The translations under genes and the position numbers were made by a program. Below are positions 1 to 5,543 of a stretch of 6,958 nucleotides of DNA, piece by piece. Positions within the stretch are counted from its first letter, which is position 1, and each line of letters starts with the position of its first letter. The stretch covers positions 14,873-21,830 of the forward strand of contig DEYM01000124.1 in NCBI GenBank assembly GCA_002364555.1. Direction: 5' to 3'. The notes under the pieces are model-generated. The model had not been told where the DNA came from, searched no databases, and worked only from the letters and a program-made list of their open reading frames with translations. The DNA comes from Phycisphaerales bacterium UBA3158. Lineage in GTDB: Bacteria > Planctomycetota > Phycisphaerae > Phycisphaerales > SM1A02.

Positions 1-462
1 TCGAATCAGCGTTCGGGCCTTCACGATCGACAGCAACGGTATCTGATCGACCTTGATGTCGGTCGCGTTCAGGAACTTCAGTGCCTTGTCGGGTTTGCCC
101 ATTCGAAGATAGGTCTCCGCCTTGCCGGCAATCGCCCCTTCGAAGCTGCGGTGGATCTTGAGCGCACGATCGTACCTGGCCAACGCTTCACGATGACGCC
201 CGGAATTCGTGAGTATCTCGGCCATCAATGCCTGGTAGTCCGCTCGCTTGGAATCGATCGCGATGGCACGGGACAGGACACGCTCCGCTTCCTGAAGCTG
301 TCCGATGGTGAAGTTCACATGAGCCAGCATCGCCATGGCTTCATGGTCGCGGGTTCTCTTCTTGAGATGTTCGCGGCACATCGCTTCGGCATTGATCAGG
401 TCGCCGCTGTAGAGCAGGCTCGAGATCTGCTGACGGACAAGTCGATCCTGTTCAGCACTCAT
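1..462 (-). CDS. TPR-repeat protein, C-terminal part cut by the window edge
   Basis: The frame is open from an ATG at 462 to the left edge, giving 154 residues without a stop; the true C-terminus lies outside. The visible protein is almost entirely tetratricopeptide-like helix pairs at about residues 8-41, 42-75, 76-109 and 110-140. Each shows the usual pattern of a small residue, a Gly between helices and an Ala in helix B (for example GQLQEAERVLSRAIAID and GRHREALARYDRALKI). No signal peptide or membrane segment is visible, so a cytoplasmic protein-protein interaction scaffold is likely; no specific partner can be named. The start was chosen because AGGGA lies 7 nt upstream and because it sits 4 nt after the rho stop codon, implying co-transcription and coupled translation with rho. 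TPR assignment is strong; biological role unknown. Confidence 0.85.
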   Translation of the reverse strand, partial: MSAEQDRLVRQQISSLLYSGDLINAEAMCREHLKKRTRDHEAMAMLAHVNFTIGQLQEAERVLSRAIAIDSKRADYQALMAEILTNSGRHREALARYDRALKIHRSFEGAIAGKAETYLRMGKPDKALKFLNATDIKVDQIPLLSIVKARTLIR

Positions 463-466
463 CGTG

Positions 467-1600
467 TCATCCCTGCACGAGCGACTCGTTGGTCTTGTAG
501 CGATCAAGCGCCTTGAGCAGCTGCTCGATCTGCATCGGTGGCGACATGTTGGTGAGTCTTCTTCGCAGCGCCGTGATCGTCTTGAACTCGGTCGGAGTCA
601 GCAGGAGATCCTCATGACGAGTACCTGATGCGGCCAGGTTCATGGCTGGAAAGAGTCGTTGCTCCGAGATGGAGCGATCGAGAACCAGTTCCATGTTCCC
701 GGTTCCCTTGAACTCCTCGAAGATGATCTGATCGGCTCGAGAACCGGTTTCCACCAGACAGGTCGCGATGATGGTCAGAGAACCACCTTCCTCCGCCTTG
801 CGGGCCGCTCCGAAGAGTTGCTTGGGTACTTCGAGTGCTCGTGAATCCACGCCACCGGACATCGTCCGACCGCTGCTGCCGTACTTCCTTGAGTTGTTGA
901 ATGCACGTCCGAGTCTCGTCAGTGAGTCGAGCAGGACGACGACATCGCGACCAGCCTCCAGTTTGCATCTCGCTCGTTCGATGGCCAGCATTCCAAGTTC
1001 GATGTGGGCATTGGTGTCCTGGTCGTTCGAGGAGGCCAGAACCTCTGCTGGCACATTTCGACGAAAGTCTGTGACTTCCTCCGGCCGCTCATCGATCAGA
1101 AGAGCCACCAGCTCGACATCCGGATGCTGATGCTTGATGCCATAGGCGATGTTCTGAAGAAGGATGGTCTTGCCGGCCTTGGGCGGTGCCACGATCAATC
1201 CACGGGTACCGAATCCGATGGGGCAGAAGAGGTCGATGAGCCGACACGCGGGTGGACATCCGGGATACTCGAGAGATATTCGTGGCTGGGGATCGATGGC
1301 CGTGAGTTGATCGAAGGACTTGCGATTGGCATATTCATCCGGCGAGATCCCCTCTACCTCCACGATGGCTTCGACCACGGGGCGAGCTTCGCCTCGAGGC
1401 CTGCCGGATCGTTTACGAGGTCTCTTCAGCACGATCTCGGCCGTGATGAACTGGCCGTTGCGAAGGCGGAACTCCTCCAGCATGTTGGAGGGAACCAGAG
1501 GATCGTTCTTGGTCACAATCACCCCGTTGTCGAACTTGCGAAGTCGACACTCGGTTGGCGAGGTCCAGTCCAGTATTCCGCTGGTGGTGGATGTAGTCAT
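467..1600 (-). CDS. rho: Short Rho transcription termination factor homologue with altered RNA-binding domain
   Basis: This 377-residue protein is a hexameric RNA-dependent ATPase of the Rho family, whose members release nascent RNA from RNA polymerase. The ATPase core is clear: Walker A APPKAGKT at 138-145, DERPEE at 170-175 with the catalytic Glu, Walker B-like VVLLDSLTRL near 225, a Q-loop SGGVD near 248, an R-loop GSRAD near 286, EEFKGTGNMEL near 295, and the arginine finger in SGTR (Arg328). Known E. coli Rho has 419 residues with an N-terminal helical domain; that domain is absent here, and an in-frame stop at 1628-1630 with no start in between rules out a longer form. The OB-fold aligns without gaps to E. 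coli from residue 8, but the RNP1 segment DGFGFLR reads PTECRLR at 15-21. Phe62 and Phe64 thus become Glu17 and Arg19, and Tyr80 becomes Leu35. Lys283 and Lys326 are conservatively Arg. The TPR gene follows 4 nt later. Family membership is certain; canonical termination activity is doubtful, and it may be a paralogue. Confidence 0.93.
   Translation of the reverse strand: MTTSTTSGILDWTSPTECRLRKFDNGVIVTKNDPLVPSNMLEEFRLRNGQFITAEIVLKRPRKRSGRPRGEARPVVEAIVEVEGISPDEYANRKSFDQLTAIDPQPRISLEYPGCPPACRLIDLFCPIGFGTRGLIVAPPKAGKTILLQNIAYGIKHQHPDVELVALLIDERPEEVTDFRRNVPAEVLASSNDQDTNAHIELGMLAIERARCKLEAGRDVVVLLDSLTRLGRAFNNSRKYGSSGRTMSGGVDSRALEVPKQLFGAARKAEEGGSLTIIATCLVETGSRADQIIFEEFKGTGNMELVLDRSISEQRLFPAMNLAASGTRHEDLLLTPTEFKTITALRRRLTNMSPPMQIEQLLKALDRYKTNESLVQG
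470..474 (-). promoter_or_regulatory. Ribosome binding site of the TPR gene
   Basis: The minus strand reads AGGGA followed by 7 nt and then the ATG at 462. The site lies inside the last codons of the Rho gene, so ribosomes finishing Rho would stop next to it. It is one of only two convincing Shine-Dalgarno matches in the window, and it decides the start of the TPR gene. Confidence 0.6.
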
Positions 1601-1608
1601 GGTGTACG

Positions 1609-1647
1609 AAAAACGCCTGTCGGCGAATTACCGGTCCGTTGGCCGGT
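1609..1647 (-). terminator. Possible hairpin pair with U-tract in the rho leader (attenuator-like)
   Basis: In the minus-strand transcript the first hairpin has arms ACCGG (1647-1643) and CCGGU (1634-1630), extendable inside by CC/GG with one bulged A. A second small hairpin, CGCC-GACA-GGCG (1625-1614), is followed immediately by five U residues (1613-1609), 8 nt before the rho start codon. A stem followed by a U-tract is the shape of an intrinsic terminator. Here it could end psuG read-through or attenuate rho. The second stem is only 4 bp, so this is weak evidence. Confidence 0.3.
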
Positions 1648-1677
1648 CTGTGCTCTGCGTGTTCTTCTGTTGAGTGG

Positions 1678-1706
1678 ATCAGAATCTGCCTGGTTTGCAT
1701 TGGCAA
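1678..1706 (-). promoter_or_regulatory. Candidate sigma-70-type promoter for rho
   Basis: On the minus strand TTGCCA (1706-1701; five of six match the -35 consensus) is followed by a 17-bp spacer and TCTGAT (1683-1678; four of six match the -10 consensus). Transcription would begin near 1671, giving a leader of about 70 nt that includes the hairpins before rho. The 148-nt gap after psuG makes a separate promoter plausible, but a match this good can occur by chance. Confidence 0.3.
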
Positions 1707-1708
1707 AC
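1693..1708. promoter_or_regulatory. Small dyad, possible operator
   Basis: GTTTGC and GCAAAC form a perfect 6-bp inverted repeat around a 4-nt centre. It overlaps the candidate -35 box of the rho promoter, the usual place for a repressor or activator site. There is no T-tract on either side, so it is not a terminator. Nothing identifies a binding protein. Confidence 0.25.
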
Positions 1709-1748
1709 ACTTCAGATATGACTAGTAGAGCAGCCATCGGGGGAGGCG

Positions 1749-2771
1749 TCAAGATACTTCAGATGCGAGACTTCCAGCCAGACGGGCCGCGACTTTGGCA
1801 TTGGCCAGCAGCAGTTGGATATTGGCAATCAATGAACGCCCATCGGTGTTCTTCGCCATATGTGAGAGAAGATGGGGGGTCCGATCGGGACCATCCACAC
1901 CAGCGGCGGTGGCGGAGGCTTCGGCCTCATCATTTGCATTCCGGACAAGATCGGCGTCCAGAACAGCGGAAGGATCGAGTGGCACGGCAAGCAGTAGCCC
2001 GCCATTGGGATCGACGGTATTCCAGTGAAGGCTTGCAATGCGGGCGGCATCGGATTCCGAATCGACCTTCAGCACACCAGGAGCATTCTCGTCGACTCCC
2101 GTTATGAAGCAGGGGAAGTCTTCGGTGCCGAGTCCCATGACCGGGACACCCAGGGTCTCAAGCCACTCTCGTGTGGCGACGACATCCACAATCGATTTCA
2201 CTCCGGCACTGACGACGATGACCGGTGTATCGGCCATCACCTTCAGGTCGGCCGACACATCCGGCTGACGAGACCAGCCGAAGTGGACACCGCCGATACC
2301 ACCGGTTGCCAGCACCAATGGAGCCTGTCCCACGATTCGTTTCATGAGACTGGCGGCGATGAGTGCACCCGACACGGTCGTGCCCGCACTGGCTCCTGAC
2401 TGCAAGGCGGCAGCGATGGAGGTTATGGATGCCTTTCCGGCGGTTTCATCCCCGGCCAGTCTTACGAGCCGTTCCATCTCAAGACCGATGTGCCACTGGC
2501 CGTCCATGATCGCGACCGTGGCGGGGGTGGCGCCTTCGCGACGAACACACCGGGACATGGCGGTCGCCAGCTCCAGATTCACCGGACCTTCGAGGTTCCA
2601 GTCGGGATCGAGATCGGAGATCGCATCACGTCCCTGCCAGGTCCAGCCGGACCTTGGCAGTCCCCTGGTGGTGACGGCCGTCTCGAGCAGGACAACGGGT
2701 GACCCGTCTGACATGGCCTGCTGAACTTCAGGATGAATGCGAAGGTGTTCCATTGTTGGATGTTTCGCCAT
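1749..2771 (-). CDS. psuG: Pseudouridine-5'-phosphate glycosidase
   Basis: This enzyme (EC 4.2.1.70) splits the C-C glycosidic bond of pseudouridine 5'-phosphate, giving uracil and ribose 5-phosphate, in salvage of pseudouridine from RNA turnover. At 340 residues it aligns over its whole length with E. coli PsuG (YeiN, about 312). Catalytic positions are all present: Glu30 (VLLETAV), Lys113 (AGKAS), His163 in GGIGGVHFG, Asp175 (SADL), the Schiff-base Lys192 (AGVKSIVD) and Asn317 (ANIQL). Two differences stand out. About 22 extra residues lie between roughly 40 and 62, just after the active-site Glu, and the RRDLP stretch after Lys113 reads ITSIA. It begins 15 nt after the helicase stop codon, so both probably share one transcript. 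No good ribosome binding site precedes the ATG at 2771; a second ATG at 2753 is possible. The usual partner, the PfkB-type pseudouridine kinase PsuK, is not in the window. Confidence 0.93.
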   Translation of the reverse strand: MAKHPTMEHLRIHPEVQQAMSDGSPVVLLETAVTTRGLPRSGWTWQGRDAISDLDPDWNLEGPVNLELATAMSRCVRREGATPATVAIMDGQWHIGLEMERLVRLAGDETAGKASITSIAAALQSGASAGTTVSGALIAASLMKRIVGQAPLVLATGGIGGVHFGWSRQPDVSADLKVMADTPVIVVSAGVKSIVDVVATREWLETLGVPVMGLGTEDFPCFITGVDENAPGVLKVDSESDAARIASLHWNTVDPNGGLLLAVPLDPSAVLDADLVRNANDEAEASATAAGVDGPDRTPHLLSHMAKNTDGRSLIANIQLLLANAKVAARLAGSLASEVS

Positions 2772-2786
2772 GCAGGCGGAGACAGA

Positions 2787-4130
2787 TCAAGAACGTCTGG
2801 TTCTCAGGCGTCCGCCCATTCTCTTCTTGGGAGCCGCTACAGGGACGATGCCGCCTGGGAACTTGGAGGTGTCCGCTCCACTTTCCTTGTCTGGCGCCAC
2901 GACCTTCGAGCGAGACTTGGTCTCCCTCGTCTGGCTGATGGCCGCATCACTCTTCTCGCGTGCCTGTCGAACCTTGTCGGGTTCGGGGCCGACTTTGAAA
3001 TCTGGATACTCGATCTCGGGGACCTCGACATTGGTCAGTTGCTCGACCTTGTCCAGCAGTTCCCCCTGCTCCGGAGTGACGAACGCGATGGCCTTGCCCT
3101 TGCGGCCTCTTCGAGCGGTTCGTCCGATTCGATGCACGTAGATCTCGGGATCCTCCGGAATGTCGTAGTTCACCACCAGTGTGATGTTGTCGACATCGAT
3201 GCCACGAGCGGCGAGATCGGATGCGACGACCACATCGGCCTCACCGACACGCATCTTCTCCATGACCCGGTTTCGTTGTCCCTGCTGCATGTCAGCATGA
3301 AGCGTGTGGACATCGATTCCATTTCGTTTGAGATCCTGAGCCACACGATCGACCGTGGCCTTGGTGCGGCAGAAGATGATGGCCACTTCCGGTTTCTCGT
3401 GCTTGATCACGTACCGGACGAGTCGCCGCTTGTCCCATGGTTCCACAGCGACGAACATCTGTTCGACCTGCGCGACCGTGAGCTGCTTGGCGTCGGCCGC
3501 CGTCAGATCGAGTGGATCCTTCATGTACTGGCGGGCCAGCTTCTGGATTTCCGGGGAGATGGTGGCGGATACGAATACCGTCTGATGGTCGTGCTTCATC
3601 GATCCCAGGATCTTGCGAATGTCCTCACGGAAACCGATGTCGAGCATCCTGTCGACTTCATCCAGGACCGCGATCTTGATGCCCTTGTAGGGAAGCAGGC
3701 CTCGATTGTTCATGTCCATCACCCGGCCTGGTGTGCCGATGATGATGTTGGGCTTGGCTTCCAGCTTCTTGGCCTGGACGGTGATCTTCTGTCCACCGTA
3801 GACAGCCAGCATCTTGAGACCCGCATGGGCACCGAGTTCGTTGAATTCCCGTGTGACCTGGATCGCCAGTTCCCGGGTGGGGACGAGGCACAGTCCGGCA
3901 ATCGGTTGATCTCGATCGACACGTTCGAGCATCGGCAGTGCGAATGCCGCGGTCTTTCCGGTACCGGTCTTTGATTGTCCAAGGATGTCATGACCCTTGA
4001 CGGCTTCGGGAATCATCTGGGATTGGATATGGGTGGGATGTTCGAACCCACAGTCGAGAATTCCCTTGCAGAGGTCACTCGAGAGTCCCAGATCACCAAA
4101 TGTGGTTTTGGAATCAAATATTTCGTTCAT
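2787..4130 (-). CDS. DEAD-box ATP-dependent RNA helicase
   Basis: This 447-residue superfamily 2 RNA helicase presumably remodels structured RNA in ribosome assembly, mRNA decay or cold adaptation. The motifs appear in order: Q motif with Phe11 and PTHIQ (32-36), motif I SKTGTGKT (53-60), Ia PTRELA (84-89), GG (112-113), Ib TPGR (133-136), motif II DEVD (157-160) where most members have DEAD, III SAT (188-190), IV VAIIFCRTK (249-257), V ASDLAARGID (303-312) and VI HRIGRTARRG (333-342). After the two RecA-like domains there is a charged, low-complexity tail from about 380 to 447, ending in a basic cluster (KKRMGGRLRTRRS) that is likely to bind RNA. It is the first gene of the minus-strand block, followed closely by psuG. 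No clear Shine-Dalgarno sequence precedes the ATG, and a strong inverted repeat ends 11 nt upstream of it. The subfamily (RhlE, CsdA/DeaD, SrmB) cannot be decided by eye. Confidence 0.96.
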   Translation of the reverse strand: MNEIFDSKTTFGDLGLSSDLCKGILDCGFEHPTHIQSQMIPEAVKGHDILGQSKTGTGKTAAFALPMLERVDRDQPIAGLCLVPTRELAIQVTREFNELGAHAGLKMLAVYGGQKITVQAKKLEAKPNIIIGTPGRVMDMNNRGLLPYKGIKIAVLDEVDRMLDIGFREDIRKILGSMKHDHQTVFVSATISPEIQKLARQYMKDPLDLTAADAKQLTVAQVEQMFVAVEPWDKRRLVRYVIKHEKPEVAIIFCRTKATVDRVAQDLKRNGIDVHTLHADMQQGQRNRVMEKMRVGEADVVVASDLAARGIDVDNITLVVNYDIPEDPEIYVHRIGRTARRGRKGKAIAFVTPEQGELLDKVEQLTNVEVPEIEYPDFKVGPEPDKVRQAREKSDAAISQTRETKSRSKVVAPDKESGADTSKFPGGIVPVAAPKKRMGGRLRTRRS

Positions 4131-4141
4131 GATGAGTTTGC

Positions 4142-4186
4142 CGCGGTTCGATTTAGGTTCGTGCGGGCGATCGTGTTCGAACCGCG
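4142..4186. repeat. Perfect 10-bp inverted repeat in the helicase 5' region
   Basis: CGCGGTTCGA (4142-4151) is repeated in inverted form as TCGAACCGCG (4177-4186), with a 25-nt centre. A further direct copy of GGTTCG lies at 4156-4161, so the left half-site occurs twice. In helicase mRNA the arms would form a 10-bp stem ending 11 nt before the start codon, and the extra copy offers a shorter competing pairing. As DNA it could equally be an operator for the divergent promoters. There is no U-tract, so it is not a simple terminator. Confidence 0.55.
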
Positions 4187-4195
4187 TGGATCGTC

Positions 4196-4224
4196 ATGGT
4201 ACGGTGACATTCCTGCCGATACAA
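4196..4224 (-). promoter_or_regulatory. Candidate promoter for the helicase-psuG transcript
   Basis: On the minus strand TTGTAT (4224-4219) is followed by a 17-bp spacer and TACCAT (4201-4196; four of six match the -10 consensus). The expected start near 4189 would place the entire 4142..4186 inverted repeat at the beginning of the mRNA leader. The -35 match is poor, so this is a suggestion only. Confidence 0.3.
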
Positions 4225-4233
4225 CCATATAGG
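4204..4233 (+). promoter_or_regulatory. Candidate promoter for alr
   Basis: GTGACA (4204-4209; five of six match the -35 consensus) is followed by an 18-bp spacer and TATAGG (4228-4233; four of six match the -10 consensus). Transcription would begin near 4240, leaving a very short leader before the alr ATG at 4255. It overlaps the candidate helicase promoter on the other strand. Confidence 0.35.
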
Positions 4234-4254
4234 GCCATTTGCCCCACGGAACCC

Positions 4255-5502
4255 ATGAACGGTACCAGCACACTACAGGTTGATCTCGATGCCATTGCCC
4301 GGAATGTGGGGCTGTTGCGAGCCCTATGTGCTCCTGGTGTACGGTTCTGTGCGGTCCTGAAGGCTGATGCCTACGGTCTTGGTGCCAGAGGGGTCATCTC
4401 CACGCTCAAACAGGCCGGCAGCTCGATGTGTGCTGTTTTCTCGCCTCTTGAAGCATGTGAATTGGCTGACTTCGACATACCGCTTCTCGTGCTGATGCCT
4501 GTCATGGCTCATGACGTTCCTGTTGAGCTCATTGAAAAAGCCCGGCAGGGAAGTCTGCATTTCGTTGTCCATGACTCCACTCAGATGGAATCGCTCGATT
4601 CACTTGGCCGTCGACTCGAGGTCAGGTTGCCGGTACATCTGAAGATCGACACGGGACTGCATCGTGGAGGTTGTGTGCCTCGGGATGCCGTCATCATCGC
4701 TCGATCCATCAATCGCTCCAGGGGATTGAGGCTGGCAGGTGTCATGACCCACTTCGCTCGAGCAGCATCGAATGAACAATTCACCTCCAATCAGATGAGA
4801 CAACTCGATTCGATTGTGGAGCATGTATCGAACGAACTTTCTCCAGAGGTGATCGTCCATGCCTCGGGGACCTGCGGGGCACTGCGTGGCAGCGAATACC
4901 ACGCCGACATGGTGCGTATCGGCCTGGCCTGGTCGGGCTATCTGACACCCTCGGCCACCGAGCTGGAACGCCGTCTGCCCGAGCCACTTCATCCCGCTGT
5001 CTCATGGAGCAGCAGATTGGTTCTGACAAGGACGATCGGCGAGGGTGAACGAGTCGGTTATGGCGGCGATTGGATGGCGAAGAGACCAACGAGACTGGGG
5101 CTTGTTCCAGTCGGCTACGCCAATGGATATCCACTGGAGGCCTCCTCGCCCAAAGATGGTGGCCCGGGGTTGTCCGTCGAGTTCGAGCTCGGTGATGGAA
5201 CCCAAGCCATGAATGCGCCAGTGATCGGTCGAGTGAGCATGGACCAGTTGATGGTTGACTTGACCGACTTGCCAGACGAGATACGGCAGGGCACGCCTGT
5301 TGATCTGATCTCCCGTCGACCGCAATCTCCCTGTCTGCTCTCAGGCATCGCCAGGCGGTTGGGGAGATCCCCGCATTCCATTCTGGTCCAGATCAACAGC
5401 CGAGTTGAACGAGTTCATCTGCGTGGATTGTCCCGGCAGTCTGCCGGATCGAAATCAGCCCAGGAGATGGAACTTCCAGTTCCCAACGCGGTTGCGGGTT
5501 AA
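4255..5502 (+). CDS. alr: Alanine racemase, PLP-dependent
   Basis: Alanine racemase (EC 5.1.1.1) interconverts L- and D-alanine in the cytoplasm and supplies D-Ala for peptidoglycan. The protein has 415 residues. The PLP-binding Lys36 lies in AVLKADAYGLG near the start of the TIM barrel. Other landmarks, compared with the Geobacillus enzyme, are KIDTGLHRGG (130-139; Lys130 and Arg137), THFARA with His166, HAS with Ser204 as phosphate ligand, DMVRIG with Arg221 contacting the pyridine nitrogen, the second catalytic base Tyr269 in RVGYGG, VGYANGYP with Tyr288, and GRVSMDQLM (325-333). The ATG at 4255 was chosen because it lies 7 residues before the family's typical barrel start (LQVDLDAIARN); the open frame further upstream is antisense to the helicase and does not resemble the family. 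A tail of about 23 residues extends beyond the usual end, and there is a small Gly/Pro-rich insertion near 297-305. It heads the plus-strand block, 41 nt before mqnA. Confidence 0.96.
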   Translation: MNGTSTLQVDLDAIARNVGLLRALCAPGVRFCAVLKADAYGLGARGVISTLKQAGSSMCAVFSPLEACELADFDIPLLVLMPVMAHDVPVELIEKARQGSLHFVVHDSTQMESLDSLGRRLEVRLPVHLKIDTGLHRGGCVPRDAVIIARSINRSRGLRLAGVMTHFARAASNEQFTSNQMRQLDSIVEHVSNELSPEVIVHASGTCGALRGSEYHADMVRIGLAWSGYLTPSATELERRLPEPLHPAVSWSSRLVLTRTIGEGERVGYGGDWMAKRPTRLGLVPVGYANGYPLEASSPKDGGPGLSVEFELGDGTQAMNAPVIGRVSMDQLMVDLTDLPDEIRQGTPVDLISRRPQSPCLLSGIARRLGRSPHSILVQINSRVERVHLRGLSRQSAGSKSAQEMELPVPNAVAG

Positions 5503-5531
5503 TTCGTGATGCCTGAGCGACGCCGGCAGGC

Positions 5532-5537
5532 TACGCT
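5532..5537 (+). promoter_or_regulatory. Possible -10 element for a leaderless mqnA transcript
   Basis: TACGCT fits the loose TANNNT -10 pattern and lies exactly 6 nt before the mqnA ATG, the spacing expected when transcription begins at the start codon. No Shine-Dalgarno sequence at normal spacing and no clear -35 box are visible. The evidence is a short pattern only, and co-transcription from alr is equally possible. Confidence 0.22.
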
Positions 5538-5543
5538 GTAGGG

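Noticed and set aside
1709..1764. Direct repeat ACTTCAGAT at 1709-1717 and 1756-1764
   Set aside because: Nine-base repeats are expected many times by chance in a window of this size, and no further copy or symmetry supports a function.
1004..2107. A 367-codon plus-strand open frame opposite rho and psuG
   Set aside because: It spans the ends of two well-supported minus-strand genes and the gap between them, and its translation resembles nothing known; its Arg/His-rich composition is typical of shadow frames.
2733..3974. A 413-codon open frame on the plus strand opposite the helicase gene
   Set aside because: The complementary minus-strand frame encodes a complete DEAD-box helicase with all motifs. 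The antisense translation has no recognisable family and is an effect of high-GC codon bias.
3997..4254. N-terminal extension of alr into the helicase gene
   Set aside because: The frame is open, but the segment is antisense to helicase codons, does not look like an alanine racemase, and the ATG at 4255 gives the normal family start.
5398..5403. Ser in alanine racemase where the Geobacillus enzyme has Tyr354
   Set aside because: That position varies among Gram-negative alanine racemases, so it does not suggest loss of activity.
5512..5531. GCCTG/CAGGC hairpin between alr and mqnA as a terminator
   Set aside because: The stem is only 5 bp with a long loop and no T-tract follows; mqnA begins a few bases later.
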